Shown here one piece after another: positions 1 through 10,327 of a stretch of 64,000 bases of DNA. The notes below the pieces were generated by a model that saw only the letters and a list, made by a program, of their open reading frames with translations, did not search any database and had not been told where the DNA came from. The number at the start of each line of letters is the position of its first letter. Within the stretch, counting starts at the first letter, position 1. This DNA comes from Datisca glomerata. Its lineage: Eukaryota > Streptophyta > Magnoliopsida > Cucurbitales > Datiscaceae. The translations under genes and the position numbers were made by a program. Where the stretch lies: NCBI GenBank assembly GCA_003255025.1, contig QANY01008646.1:1114905-1178904 (forward strand). The letters are read 5' to 3'.

Positions 1-239
1 GCACAAAGGTCGAACCCCAAGACATTGCATATTAACTCGTTCTCTTCTGAGAGAAAATGAACACAATACGTATCGCGGCTAAACCAAACTCCATGACAAC
101 ATATATGAGGCAGAATACAAGCGCAAAATATATTATGACAAATTAGAATCTCACGACTAACGTACAATGATATAAGAATTCAAGTGTATCTAAACTGTAT
201 AAACTGAGAAGTAGCGAATATCACATAAAAAAGTAAGGA

Positions 240-634
240 TTTAGCTCATAAGGCCTTACAAAAGCAAAACAAAGTAAAGTAACGCCTACAACGGTGAAAC
301 ATCTGGAAGGAAGCTAAACTTAAGGCCTGGGAAATGCTTCAACACCTTCTCACGAGCGCAAGCCACCCCAGCCCTAAACTCTTCAAACAAATTTTTTGAA
401 AACTTGTTGGAGGACTAGAATATATCCACAGCTTCGAACATCATTATCCTGTCGACTTTTGAGTTCTTCCATATGCGCATCCACCAAAGATGCACGCTCC
501 GCTTCACGGATGACATCAGTCTCTAATCGGCTAGCCGACACCTCAGCTTCTAAGACCTTGTCTTCTAGCTCTCGAGTCTTGTCTTCGACTTTGCCATGGT
601 AAGATTTTCTGAGAATGAAGAAAGTCTTCTTCAT
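240..634 (-). pseudogene. Coiled-coil protein fragment, frameshifted, unrecognised family
   Basis: Read on the minus strand, about 60 residues rich in Glu, Lys, Arg and Leu (motifs such as KVEDKTRELEDKVLEAEV) look like a coiled coil. After a run of six A (plus-strand T run about 392-397) the frame shifts and continues as a plausible C-terminus (FEEFRAGVACAREKVL, then KHFPGLKFSFLPDVSPL and a stop near 293). This suggests one protein tail broken by a homopolymer slip. The style resembles coiled-coil tails of plant mobile-element proteins, but I do not recognise a family. Its upstream end (about 588) is the junction with the inverted viral fragment, so the first residues of the open frame are viral and the rest is not. 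The DNA left of 240 shows nothing supportable. Confidence 0.4.
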
Positions 635-1406
635 ACAAGATATATTGGGGAGTAAATCTGAGATAATAATACCTACTTGGTCCAGTTAAAGCCATACGAG
701 TAGTAGGCCTTTAAGAATAGTCAGAAGAAAGTTTATTGATAGAATCATCAAACTGCTTCTGAATATCTAAGATTTGAGATAGAGAATATTCTTCGGGTTC
801 TTCAGGATTAAGTGGATCATCCTGATTCATCATATTTAATTGTCCTAAAGGTGATTCAGGTGTGGAGCTCTTGTCAGGTGTAGAGATCTTCAAATTCTTG
901 ATCTTACCCATAATGGTTTTCATGAAATCATCCTCCTTCTTACTAGAATTTAATTTAAAATTCTGGACATCTAAAGGAGGTTTAAGAGTTACTGGTTCAA
1001 TGGTTAGTTTGTGTTTTTCTGATGGAGGAGTTTTAGCTTGTATCTCCTGGATTTTAGAAACCTGGTCCTCAATCCTAGTTAACTGTGTTCCTACAGTTTG
1101 AAGGAAAATGTTGGTGTAATTGTTCTGTTTGGATAAAGGTAGAATGTCTTTTACCTTAACAGTGTCCTGATCGGTGGTCTTGTCTGGAACCTCAGTATAG
1201 GGGTTAATGACCAATGGTTTCTGGTTAACTTGTCCTGGAGCAAGCTCTAAGGATAATGGTGGCGGATGAATACCTTGGTAGGTTCTACCAGATGTGGTAA
1301 TCCACATTTTCTGTATATTGGTTAGAACTTGTAAATGTTAGCCATCTTTTATTTTGACTATTTGGGTGAGCTGGTAATACCATTCAGGGAAAGACTGAAG
1401 GCGTTG
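588..1406 (-). pseudogene. Inverted second copy of pararetroviral capsid-proximal coiled-coil region
   Basis: This stretch is the reverse complement of 2697-3515 with a modest number of substitutions. It keeps a 198-codon open frame (1307 down to 711) encoding the same Lys/Glu/Pro-rich segment that precedes the coat-protein core in the main copy. Both copies end the frame with TAA at the same site. The inner edge joins the viral primer-binding region at 1401-1410 through a short shared sequence (gcgttg plus g/a-tt). The outer edge joins the non-viral coiled-coil fragment near 588 with a few matching bases (gcaaa.tc). The arrangement is typical of rearranged endogenous caulimovirids. No separate function is implied. 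Confidence 0.85.
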
Positions 1407-1419
1407 GTTAGCCGTAAGT

Positions 1420-1432
1420 TGGTATCAGAGCC
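1420..1432 (+). other. tRNA-Met primer-binding site of the pararetrovirus
   Basis: The sequence TGGTATCAGAGCC is complementary to the 3' end of plant initiator tRNA-Met and is the usual minus-strand primer site of Caulimoviridae (and of many Ty1/copia elements). It lies 68 bp before the first viral ATG (1501). The matching position at the far end (9211-9216) diverges just inside this motif, which places the viral end there. Confidence 0.85.
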
Positions 1433-1500
1433 ATGATTAGTCTTGGTTATAGTACTGTGTATATCCTCTTTACATTAGGCATACATGGTCACACACATAT

Positions 1501-2500
1501 ATGTCTGATCTTAGCTCTGCATCTATATAATCCGTAGCTAATACAGTAGCCTCCACATCTAAGGTAACTGAATTAATTGCATATCAAGATGTGAAAGAAG
1601 CTTTAGATAAATGGACTATACCTAAGGTAAAACCTGAAACAATATATAAAATCAGAACATTTGATTTCACTAGCCAGAAAATCATTAAAACATTTGAATA
1701 TGCCATCCCATTACAGCATAATGATGATGTTTTATATCTGTTGCATATGCATGATTTATATCCATTCATGAAAAAATATAAGTATGTGCATATAGGCTTA
1801 GTGCAAATTGCATTAAAACCTTTAACTCTGCTAGGACAGAACACCAGTATACAGTGCACCCTTAGAGATGGTAGGTGTTTGAACTGGAAAGCTTCCCTTA
1901 TGAGAGCCATAGAGACTAGCTTATCTTATGGACCTGTTTATTTTAATATTTATCCGAACTTAAGTATTGCTCTGATTACATGGCTATTATTATCTACCAG
2001 GATCGTCTCCCTTTGCTATCCTATTTAGAATTCATCTTAAGGTTTTGACCACCTTGAATCTTTACACCAGAAAGCAAAGTGAGCAAGGACATACAGTCCT
2101 AATTGATACTAATCTGTTCAACAACCAAGTGGATGTTCCTTGTATGATTCCCTGGTCTGATATCACCTTTCCTGACACTTGAAAAATTCCCCAGGCTGTC
2201 CCTACCAGACCGGTCATCAGACAATCCCTCGAAGATGTCATCCAAACTCTAGGCGGCAATGTCTATCTTCATTTTCAAAAACCACCTCTGCCTCTAACCA
2301 GAAGCCCTTCTAGTCTGAGCAGCCATAATATCACTCCCTATCAGGTAAAAATACTTGAATCTTCTAGGACTTATGTCGCTGACCCTCTTGGATCAGAGAA
2401 ATCTGATCATTCTTTTCCCCGGAGGATCAGATTAGAGGCATTCACATCAATAACAATCAGATTCCTCATGATGTTTATGAATCCACCATTAACAGAGGCC
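1501..2500 (+). pseudogene. Pararetroviral movement protein region (30K superfamily), broken
   Basis: The likely polyprotein start is the ATG at 1501, which is followed by an in-frame TAA at 1528-1530; the same frame then runs open from 1531 to 2028. The 30K-type movement-protein core is recognisable around 1780-1970 (short motifs VHIGLVQIAL, IQCTLRDGR and SLSYGPVYFN). After about 1975 the frame shifts. Further stops (for example near 2180) and shifts follow until about 2500. In live relatives this domain mediates cell-to-cell movement through plasmodesmata. Here it is a relic. Confidence 0.75.
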
Positions 2501-2685
2501 AATGAGCCCAACCGCAAGTGACATGTAATTCAACATTTAGATAGATTTTACACTCAATAGTGTGTTAAGACAAAGTTTTCACCAGGATTTTATGCAACCA
2601 AAATATCAGGATTTTAGAGATTGGTATTTCTCCAACCATAATCTTCAGCAGCTCTTAGATCTGAAGAACCTGTACTACTTCTAGT

Positions 2686-3392
2686 TAGAACAGAATCAAC
2701 GCCTTCAGTCTTTCCCTGAATGGTATTACCAGCTCACCCAAAGAGTCAAAATAAAATATGACCAACAGTTACAAGTTCTAACCAATATACAGAAAACGTG
2801 GATTATCACATCTGGTAGAACCTACCAAGGTATTCATCCGCCACCATTATCCTTAGAGTTTGCTCTAGGACAAGTTAACCAGAAACCATTGGTCATTAAC
2901 CCCTATACTGAGGTTCCAGACAAGACCACCCATCATGACACTGTTAAGGTAAAAGACATTCTACCCTTATCCAAACAGAGCAATTACACCAACATTTTCC
3001 TTCAAACTGTAGGAACACAGTTAACTAGGATTGAGGACCAGGTTTCTAAAATCCAGGAGATACAAGCTAAAACTCCTCCATCAGAAAAACACAAACTAAC
3101 CATTGAACCAGTAACTCTTAAACCTCCTTTAGATGTCCAGAATTTTAAATTAAAATCTAGTAAGAAGGAGGATGATTTCATGGAAACCATTATGGGTAAG
3201 ATCAAGAATTTGAAAATCTCTACACCTGATAAGAGCTCCACACCTGAATCACCTTTAGGACAGTTGAATATGATGAATCAGGATGATCCACTTAATTCTG
3301 AAGAACCCGAAGAATATTCCCTATCTCCAATCTTAGATATTCAGAAGAATTTTGATGATTCTATCAATAAACTTTCTTCTGACTATTTTTAA
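2686..3392 (+). pseudogene. Pararetroviral polyprotein segment before the coat core (Lys/Glu/Pro-rich coiled coil)
   Basis: The frame is open from just after a TAG near 2683 to TAA at 3390-3392. It is rich in Lys, Glu, Ser and Pro, with a short heptad-like part (TRIEDQVSKIQEIQ). This is the template of the inverted copy at 588-1406. The frame stays open beyond the TAA for about 180 bp into the coat-protein region, so TAA interrupts what was probably one polyprotein. No known catalytic motif is present; a role in capsid assembly is only inferred from position. Confidence 0.7.
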
Positions 3393-4552
3393 AGGCCTAC
3401 TACTCGTATGGCTTTAACTGGACCAAGTAGGTATTATTATCTCAGACATATTCCCCAAGATATCTTGTATGAAGAAGACTTTATTCATTCTCAGAAATCT
3501 TACCATAGCAAAATCATATATGAATGGAACATAGATGGAAAAACAGAGTATTGGGTCTTCGAGACCATTATCAAATGATCATGTACTTTTCTGTGTGTAA
3601 ACAGAATGAGAATACAGATCATCAGATCTGCACATTCCTGGTAAATGGATTCACAGGAACGCTGAAAGGCTGGTGGGATATTTGTCTCACTCAAAGTCAA
3701 CGCCAAGAAATCTTAAACTCTTTCAAAATTAATATTGACCCAATTACTGGTACCCATACCAGAACTGAAGATGTCTGTTATACGCTCGTCCAATCCATTA
3801 TTCACCATTTCCTTGGCCCAAGAATTATCAATACTGATAGACACATAGTACTTCTCCAAAATTTAAGATGCCCTTCTCTTACCCACTTCAGATGGAACAA
3901 GGATGTCTTTCTTATAAAAGTCATGCAGAGAAGTGATGCAAACAGTGAACATTGGAAGGCAAAATTCATTGATAGCCTCCCAAGTATTTTTACTGAAAGA
4001 GTAAGAAGAAATTCCATGATAAGCATGATCAAATGGATATTCCTTATGATCAGTATACTTATGGACATCTTATTTCCCTAGTCATAGAAGAAGGACTGGG
4101 ATTATGCAATGATATGAAACTACAACATATGATGAAAAGTCAGAATCTTGACAACAGAAAAGAATTAAGTGAATTTTGTAATCAATTTGCCTACGATACT
4201 AAAATCTAGTATCCAACTACTTCTTCATCATCCAAACCACATAGAACATCCTCTAAGCCCTTTAAACCGCATAAGAAATACTTCTCGAAAAAGAAATTCA
4301 GACATAAAAAGTTCAAACATAGATCTCAACCACATCTAAAACCTCTTAAGAGCAAAGTCAAAGCCATTTGCTACAAGTGTGGTTTAACAGGACATTTTGA
4401 CAACAAATGCCGATCTAAATTCAAAAAGAAACTTCATGAGTTAGCTCTCGATGAAGAGACGCAACAGAAGATTTTGAACTGCCTCTCTGAAGATAGTTTT
4501 ACTACCAGTTCCCAGATGATGACGTTGCATACATTTCTGCCCCGAGTCTGAC
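3393..4552 (+). pseudogene. Pararetroviral coat protein core and CCHC zinc knuckle, broken
   Basis: The coat core is marked by FTGTLKGWWD (about 3650-3680), a conserved caulimovirid capsid motif. A very basic Lys/His/Ser-rich stretch (about 4220-4365) leads into a perfect CX2CX4HX4C zinc knuckle at 4369-4410 (CYKCGLTGHFDNKC), the nucleic-acid-binding part of the capsid protein. A stop lies near 4208 between core and knuckle, and a frameshift near 3570-3580 precedes the core. The frame ends about 4552. Confidence 0.82.
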
Positions 4553-4594
4553 TCATCTGTCACATCGGAACAACCTGATCAACCTTGCTGCAGT

Positions 4595-4978
4595 TTGAAA
4601 ACCTGCAATGCCATAACAGAAACCAACTATTGGAAGGTAATAGTTGAGATGCACGGTTTAGATATGAATGGACCAGATTTAAATGTCTTAATTGATACTC
4701 AACGATCTCTTCTTGCCACATCCGATCAAATCACTGATCCCGAGATGAAACTCAAGTTCTTGGAAACTTGTTATAAGCAATATTCCACTCCCGAAATCAA
4801 ACCTATAGAAAATTACACTATGAAGGAACTGTTAAACCGTATTCAACAGGATTATATACCACACAAACCTGTAACCATTTCTGATCTGAAAATAGAAATT
4901 AATATTATTAAATCTAAAATTCAGCAGTTAAAGACTGTAAATCAAATCCTTTCTCAAGATCTGAATCTCTTAAAATAG
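4595..4978 (+). pseudogene. Pararetroviral polyprotein linker between zinc knuckle and protease
   Basis: This 127-codon open stretch lies between the zinc knuckle and the protease. It contains a predicted helical, coiled-coil-like C-terminal half (about residues 85-125: ISDLKIEINIIKSKIQQLK). No catalytic motif was recognised. It ends in TAG just before a Gln/Ser-rich spacer with repeated caaag/tcaaag triplets (about 5035-5110). Confidence 0.55.
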
Positions 4979-5059
4979 TCTACAGCCAAAGGGAAAGCCC
5001 ATGTAAACTTCCTAGACCTGCCTTCACCAGATCAGCCAGGTCAAAGTCAAGGTCAACCT

Positions 5060-5667
5060 TTGACTTTACCAGATCAACCATCTCCTAGTCAAAGTCAAAG
5101 TCAAACTTTGATTTGCCCAGATCAGACAAAGGAAAATAATCTATATTTATTCCTGCTAAACCAGGTCACCTTCCAGAAATGGCACACAAAGATTACCTTA
5201 GTAATCAAACCTGATTTTTTCATTACTGACGCCATTGTCTTAGTAGATAGTGGTGTTGATATGAACTGCCTTCATGAAAGTTTAATCCTTCTGAAATATT
5301 TTCATAAAACACTCAATCTCTCACGAGCGCCAGTAAGAATTCTATGAGAATTCAGTACAAGATACCAGAAGCTCTTATCTGCAAACAGGGAGTTTGCATA
5401 CCCACTTCATTTGTGCTTATAAATAATATGACACAAAGCATTATCTTAGGCAATCCTTTCCTCATTTCGATTATTTCTATAACCAGAATTGATACCTCCG
5501 GTATTTATACCGTAACTGATACCGTTAACATTACTTTTAAATTTATCACCAAACCATATACTAAGGAAGTAAATATCATCAGGCATTTGATTGATAATAA
5601 GACAAATAAGTTAAATCTGTTACAAAAAGAATTACACTTTTTGACAATTGACCAATATATTCAATAA
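5060..5667 (+). pseudogene. Pararetroviral aspartic protease (retropepsin), frameshifted
   Basis: The catalytic triad DSG is encoded at 5246-5254 in the context VLVDSGVDMNC, and the second retropepsin signature IILGNPF follows at about 5445-5465. The two halves lie in different frames: the first ends at TGA 5345-5347 and the second frame opens at 5344. In relatives this enzyme cleaves the viral polyprotein. The frameshift between the two signatures makes this copy inactive. Confidence 0.8.
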
Positions 5668-6640
5668 CCCGCAATACAAAAGAAAATTCAAATAATTCTT
5701 CATGAATTTCAATCTGAAATATGTAGTGATATCCCTAATGCCTTTTGGGATAGAAAGAAGCACATTATCTCTTTGCCATATCAACCAGAATTCAATGAAA
5801 AGAATATTTCTACCAAATCTAGACCTAGCCAAAGGAAAAAATAATATTTGGAACTCTGCAAAACTGACATAGAATTCTTGTTACAAAAGAAATTAATTAG
5901 ACCCAGTAAATCTCCTTGGAGTTGTACTGGTTTCTATGTAAATAAAAATGCTGAGATAGTAAGAGGATCACCTAGATTAGTGATCAATCATAAACCATTA
6001 AATGATGCATTACAGTGGATCAGATATCCAATCCCAAATAAAAAAAGATCTACTAGATAGACTTTATGATTCAGTGATCTTTTCAAAATTTGATTTGAAA
6101 TCAGGATTTTGGCAAATCCAAATAGTTGAACCAGACATGTATAAAACTGCCTTTACACACCCTTTGGCCATTTTGAATGGAATGTTTTACCATTTAATGT
6201 AAAAAATGGTCCATCTGAATTCAAGCATATCATGAATGATATTTTTAATGTTTATACTGCATTTATTATCTGTTACATTGATGATGTCTTAATCTTCTCA
6301 TCATCCATAGATCAGCATTTTAAACATCTTCATATTTTTAAAAATGTTATTATCCGAAATGGTTTAGTTTTATCTGCCACTAAAATGAAGTTATTCCAAA
6401 CAACAGTTAGATTCTTAGGCCATAACATTTCTAATGACACTATTATTCCTATTAACCGCAGTATAGATTTTGCATCTAAATTTTCAGATGAAATTAAAGA
6501 TAAAACACAATTACAAAGATTCTTAGGAAGTCTGAATTATATCCGTGACTTTTATCCTCAATTAGTTCAGGATATTGCTCTGCTTAATAAGAGGCTTCAA
6601 AAGAACCTATACCTTGGACATCAGATCTGACATTAACCGT
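5668..6640 (+). pseudogene. Pararetroviral reverse transcriptase, broken
   Basis: Recognisable RT blocks appear in order: SPWSCTGFYV near 5912, LVINHKPLND near 5977, the FSKFDLKSGFWQI block near 6083, and the catalytic YIDD at 6274-6285 (CYIDDVLIFS), then FLGHNIS near 6412 and the connection motif QRFLGSLNYIRDF near 6510. Frameshifts occur near 6035 and 6190-6230, and stops at 5842-5844 and 6058-6060. The active-site codons survive, but the frame is not continuous. Confidence 0.9.
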
Positions 6641-7115
6641 TAAGAATATTAAAGCTAAAATCAAACAATTACACTGTTTAGCTTTACCACATCCTACCTG
6701 GCATAAAATTGTAGAAACTGATGCCTCTAAGCTAGGATATGGAGGTATTCTCAAACAGATAAATCCTCAAACTCAGAAAGAAGAATTATTAAGATTCACC
6801 TCTGGTACTTGGAAAGGACCAGCAAAGAATTATCCGACAATTAAACAAGAATGTTTAGCAATTATAAAATATGTATTAAAATTTCAAGATGATCTGTTAA
6901 ATCAACATTTTCTTATCCGTGTTGACTGCTCTGCTGCAAAATAGATTTTCAAAAAAGTTGTACAAAACCTTACATCGAAACAAATATTTGCATCATGGCA
7001 GAGTATTTTATCTGTATTTGATTTTGATATCGCATATATTAAAGGTGAACATAATTCTCTTCCTGATTTTCTAACCCGTGAGTATTTACAGGGAACAAGC
7101 TCCAATGATGAGTAA
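6640..7115 (+). pseudogene. Pararetroviral RNase H domain, one in-frame stop
   Basis: The RNase H fold is shown by VETDASKLGYGGIL (first catalytic Asp), the KNYPTIKQECLAII block (catalytic Glu) and HFLIRVDCSAAK (second Asp). An in-frame TAG follows the Lys codon at about 6942-6944. The C-terminal block (FDIAYIKGEHNSLPDFLTR) with the last catalytic Asp is present. ORF1 ends with TAA at 7113-7115, overlapping the ATGs of ORF2. Confidence 0.85.
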
Positions 7116-8444
7116 CTGAGGAAGAGGTCGCAGCTCTCGTGGGCGCGGACGTGGCATGACAAATCTGCAATATCTGAATGATGAGATTTTCTGGCCATCA
7201 GAATTCCCTAGTGTACAAGAGGCTACTCGAAAGAGTACTAAAGAAGTCCTCTTGACACCAGAACAGTATATTCCTAACCGAATATTTGAGGAAATAATCA
7301 TCATAATTGAACCGAATGATGAAAAATGGATGGAAGATGCATGGGAGATAAAGACCCGTTATCTCTCCACTCAACAGTATCCAACCAGATTTGAACACTA
7401 TATATACATTTATGAAACTATAGTAGTCCAATCTGGGAGCATGAAAATCAGACATACATTCCATGACTCTAACCGAACTACCAGCCTAATTACTTTTAGT
7501 AAGGCTGTAATCTGAAATTTCATCTCCATCAATCAATGAGGTCTACATTCCCATACTACCAGAACTATGGAGATACATCAGAAACCCATAAAATATAGTT
7601 ATTGGGATTACATAGAATCCTTTACAAATACATTCTATTATCAAAATCTGATACGTAACCATACATGGTTTATCCGTATATGCCCTGAAGTATTAGACGC
7701 ATGATTACCAAATTGGTTCCTCCTTTGGTAGGATTAATTTGGTCTTACGTTTGATACTCTACCTGAAAAACTACAAACTGAGTTCAAAGAATGGCATTCA
7801 CAATATACCCTGATCAATAAAAATAGTACTGTATCTAAAGCATTGGTACATTTTATTATCCGATTCAATATCCCATGGATTTGGAAATGAGATCTTAAAC
7901 GCGATTACCAGAATGGAATACCCATATTAAAATGTATATTCTTCACTAAATGGTGGGAGAAAGGAATGAACCTCCACTTAACTGAATTAATCAAAGTGAT
8001 CAAAACCCATGGACAAGCCTGCTATGAAGCAGTCCCAAAACATGTACCAGTATCAACGAGCAATCTATTTTTGAATGCTCAAAATCTCATTAAACAACAG
8101 TTTCCCCAGATTAGTGAAAAAGAATTAGCTGTAAAAACTATGAACTTTTTCAAACACCTGTTCCTACATGTGTTTGGATCCGACATTTCCTCTATGGCCA
8201 CATCAAGTGCCAACCCGAGTCCACCGAGGCAATCACCATCATCTCCCAGTACTGTGCCTACTACTGATCTAAGCCTTGACCTCACCCAGCATAATGCCTT
8301 CAGCATCCTAATGATGATCTACAAGATCTGTCACCAGAAGCGGACCCACCAGAGCCAACCATTGCTGATTTTTGGGACTGGTTAGCTTCTATCCTTTCAA
8401 ACCAGCTAGATAAAGACAATAAAGGAAAAGGAAAGCTAAGCTAA
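7105..8444 (+). pseudogene. Pararetroviral ORF2 remnant, unknown function
   Basis: Two ATGs (7105 and 7108) overlap the ORF1 stop in the sequence ATGATGAGTAA, in a different frame. A TGA at 7117-7119 then interrupts a short Arg/Gly-rich stretch (GRGRSSRGRGRG). The frame continues through NLQYLNDEIFWPSEFP and later segments with several stops (about 7515, 7702, 7728, 7888). A frameshift near 8300 switches frames, and the tail DFWDWLASIL with a basic end stops at TAA 8442-8444. Florendoviruses have an ORF2 of unknown role at this place. No catalytic motif was seen, and function is not assigned. Confidence 0.65.
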
Positions 8445-8625
8445 TCTGATTATGACCAGACCAACTGTCTTATAACAAGCAGAAGCAACCAAATCTTGTC
8501 ACAGTAGCTTCTCCTCATAAAGCCACGCCACACTACCTCTATTCTAAAGACTTGTAATAATTGAGTGTAGTTACTTTAGTATACTCTAGTTACTTTTGTA
8601 TTTGAGTTAAGTTACTTTCTTGTAT

Positions 8626-8633
8626 TATAAAAG
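8626..8633 (+). promoter_or_regulatory. Pararetroviral promoter TATA box
   Basis: TATAAAAG lies about 180 bp after the ORF2 stop and about 0.57 kb before the primer-site redundancy. This is the expected position of the pregenomic RNA promoter in caulimovirids. Upstream is a repeated 'gttacttt' motif (about 8567-8618). The transcript would begin near 8655-8665 (inference). Confidence 0.6.
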
Positions 8634-8654
8634 GGCCTCTCACCCCTGTTGAGA

Positions 8655-9216
8655 AAAAATATAGTTTCCCTTTTGCATTTAATAGAATGCTCATGTGCTG
8701 AGCACTTACGTTTGCCCTCACACACTCTCTCTAAATTCTCTCTCTCATCTCCTACCTCCATTAATTTCCTGCTCACACTTGCACGTACAGAATGTTGTTG
8801 TGCTTAGGAGCTCCAGTGCTCCCTAACCATAAGTTTCCCTTTTAATTTCCATAGTAGCTGTTCATGAGACCATATATGTACTAATGTAAACTGTATATAA
8901 CCATGACTATAAACTCTACTAGTCATGATCTTGTTGCTAACTCGAAGACACTCAATGTGTAACTGTTAAGGTTGAGGAAGCACTCACTGTAGACTACAGT
9001 AAGTTCAGGAAACAATCAATGAACACTGAGTGAGACATCACCCAAGTCACATCTGGGTAAGGTCCGCTGAGCAAAGATTGCGTTAGGACCGTTGACCCCT
9101 GTAAAACGTTGACAGACGTGCTCAGTGTGAGTTATTTTGTTATCTGGCCTGACTGGACCTGCAGTGTTTAGCCTCCTCACTTGACGGGTGCGCGTTGATT
9201 AGCCGTAAGTTGATAT
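8655..9216 (+). other. Pararetroviral leader region ending at the primer-site redundancy
   Basis: This non-coding stretch runs from the promoter to the repeat of the genome start (9192-9216). It holds several short ATG-started frames, as is usual for caulimovirid leaders, and no long ORF. The copy stops being viral at about 9216, where the tRNA-Met site should begin but AT-rich host sequence follows. Confidence 0.55.
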
Positions 9217-10327
9217 ATATATTTTCTATTTTAGATCAACTATGTCTATATATGTTTACTATAAATACAAGGTGCTTGGTTTCTCAAAAGTACCCATTTT
9301 CTAGTTATATAGTTGCTAGTTGTACTGTTAAAATACTCTCATTGTCTTGACTGTCAAAGTTTAATTGATTAAACATCAGCTGTGTGACGTTGATAGTTTT
9401 ACGATCTATTTCCTCTTTATTTCACCAATTTTCAAGTGGCACGGCAACCGATTTGGCAGTAGATATATCGCGTCTACTATATGCACGAGGATAAGTGATT
9501 TTTTGGAAAAGATATGTCATCTTTTCAAAATATGGAGTGGTAATTTTTGACATATTTACCCTTTTCAATTACTTATTTACGTAGAGTGTCAAAATGTTCA
9601 AGTTGTTAAGTGGCGTGTTGTGTTTGAGTAGCTAATAGGACACCTCATCATTTTACTTTTAGTGTTTAAGTAATTTTATAATAGTTACTTATGGTGTCAT
9701 CTAAAATTTTTATTAGTTTGATCTACTTTTTATGTTAAAAATTGAATTAAACTGACAATACACACCTTGCTAAAATCGTTGTTTCCTTTAACAATGACTG
9801 TTTAAAAAAAATTCAAACTACAGTAGTTAATCAGGTGAAAGTAGTAATTAAAAGAGTTTGTGGGAAAATAGATTTTGGGAAATGTCTTCAGCAATCTTTC
9901 ATTGATGAGAAGATTGCAATATACAGTTAAACACACACCTGAACAAATGTACACATTAACGGAAGAATTATTCTCCTGTCACTAATTTCTTGCATAAAAT
10001 AAAGAAATGATTACACCCTAAAATACGATACGCCTACAGAATAGGATATATTGTTCACAGGAACCATTTAATAGTAAGCTTGAATCTTTACCCACACGGA
10101 AAATACTCTCTCCTCAATCAGGAATAGGATGAACGTGTCATCGGGTTGGCACTTGGCACAAAAACCAGAAAGGTAGCATAAAACAATATAGAGCGACTCT
10201 CAGTCCAGAAGTCAGTTTGCCCACTCGTTAAGCATTCACCAGTCTGATGCAATTTATGGGGATTGAGACGACCCTCTAAAGGCCATCAACTAAAACCATT
10301 CAGTTCTTCATCTGATTCATACGGACC
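9217..10327. other. Intergenic, upstream region of P5C dehydrogenase gene
   Basis: AT-rich, with no supportable ORF. The last 100-200 bp before the ATG at 10328 should hold the 5' UTR and promoter of the P5CDH gene, but I cannot place a TATA box or start site with confidence. Confidence 0.4.

Larger units (their letters stand above)
1401..9216 (+). mobile_element. Endogenous pararetrovirus (Caulimoviridae, florendovirus-like), about one genome length, decayed
   Basis: In order on the plus strand: tRNA-Met-type primer site, 30K-type movement protein, coiled-coil region, coat-protein core with CCHC zinc knuckle, retropepsin, reverse transcriptase, RNase H, a second ORF, a TATA promoter and a leader that returns to the start sequence. 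The 25-bp blocks at 1401-1425 and 9192-9216 differ at only two positions, so the copy is a circular genome of about 7.79 kb opened at the primer site. One long polyprotein ORF followed by an ORF2 matches florendoviruses rather than badnaviruses; the genus is inferred from layout. No integrase was seen, as expected. Every ORF has in-frame stops or frameshifts, so the copy is not functional. Confidence 0.88.

Noticed and set aside
862..3241. 79-codon frames opposite the viral coiled-coil arms (862-1101 plus, 3002-3241 minus)
   Set aside because: Exact antisense shadows of the viral frame in both arms.
8421..8436. Purine-rich run near the viral ORF2 end as a plus-strand primer tract
   Set aside because: It encodes the Lys-rich ORF2 end and nothing else supports a priming role.
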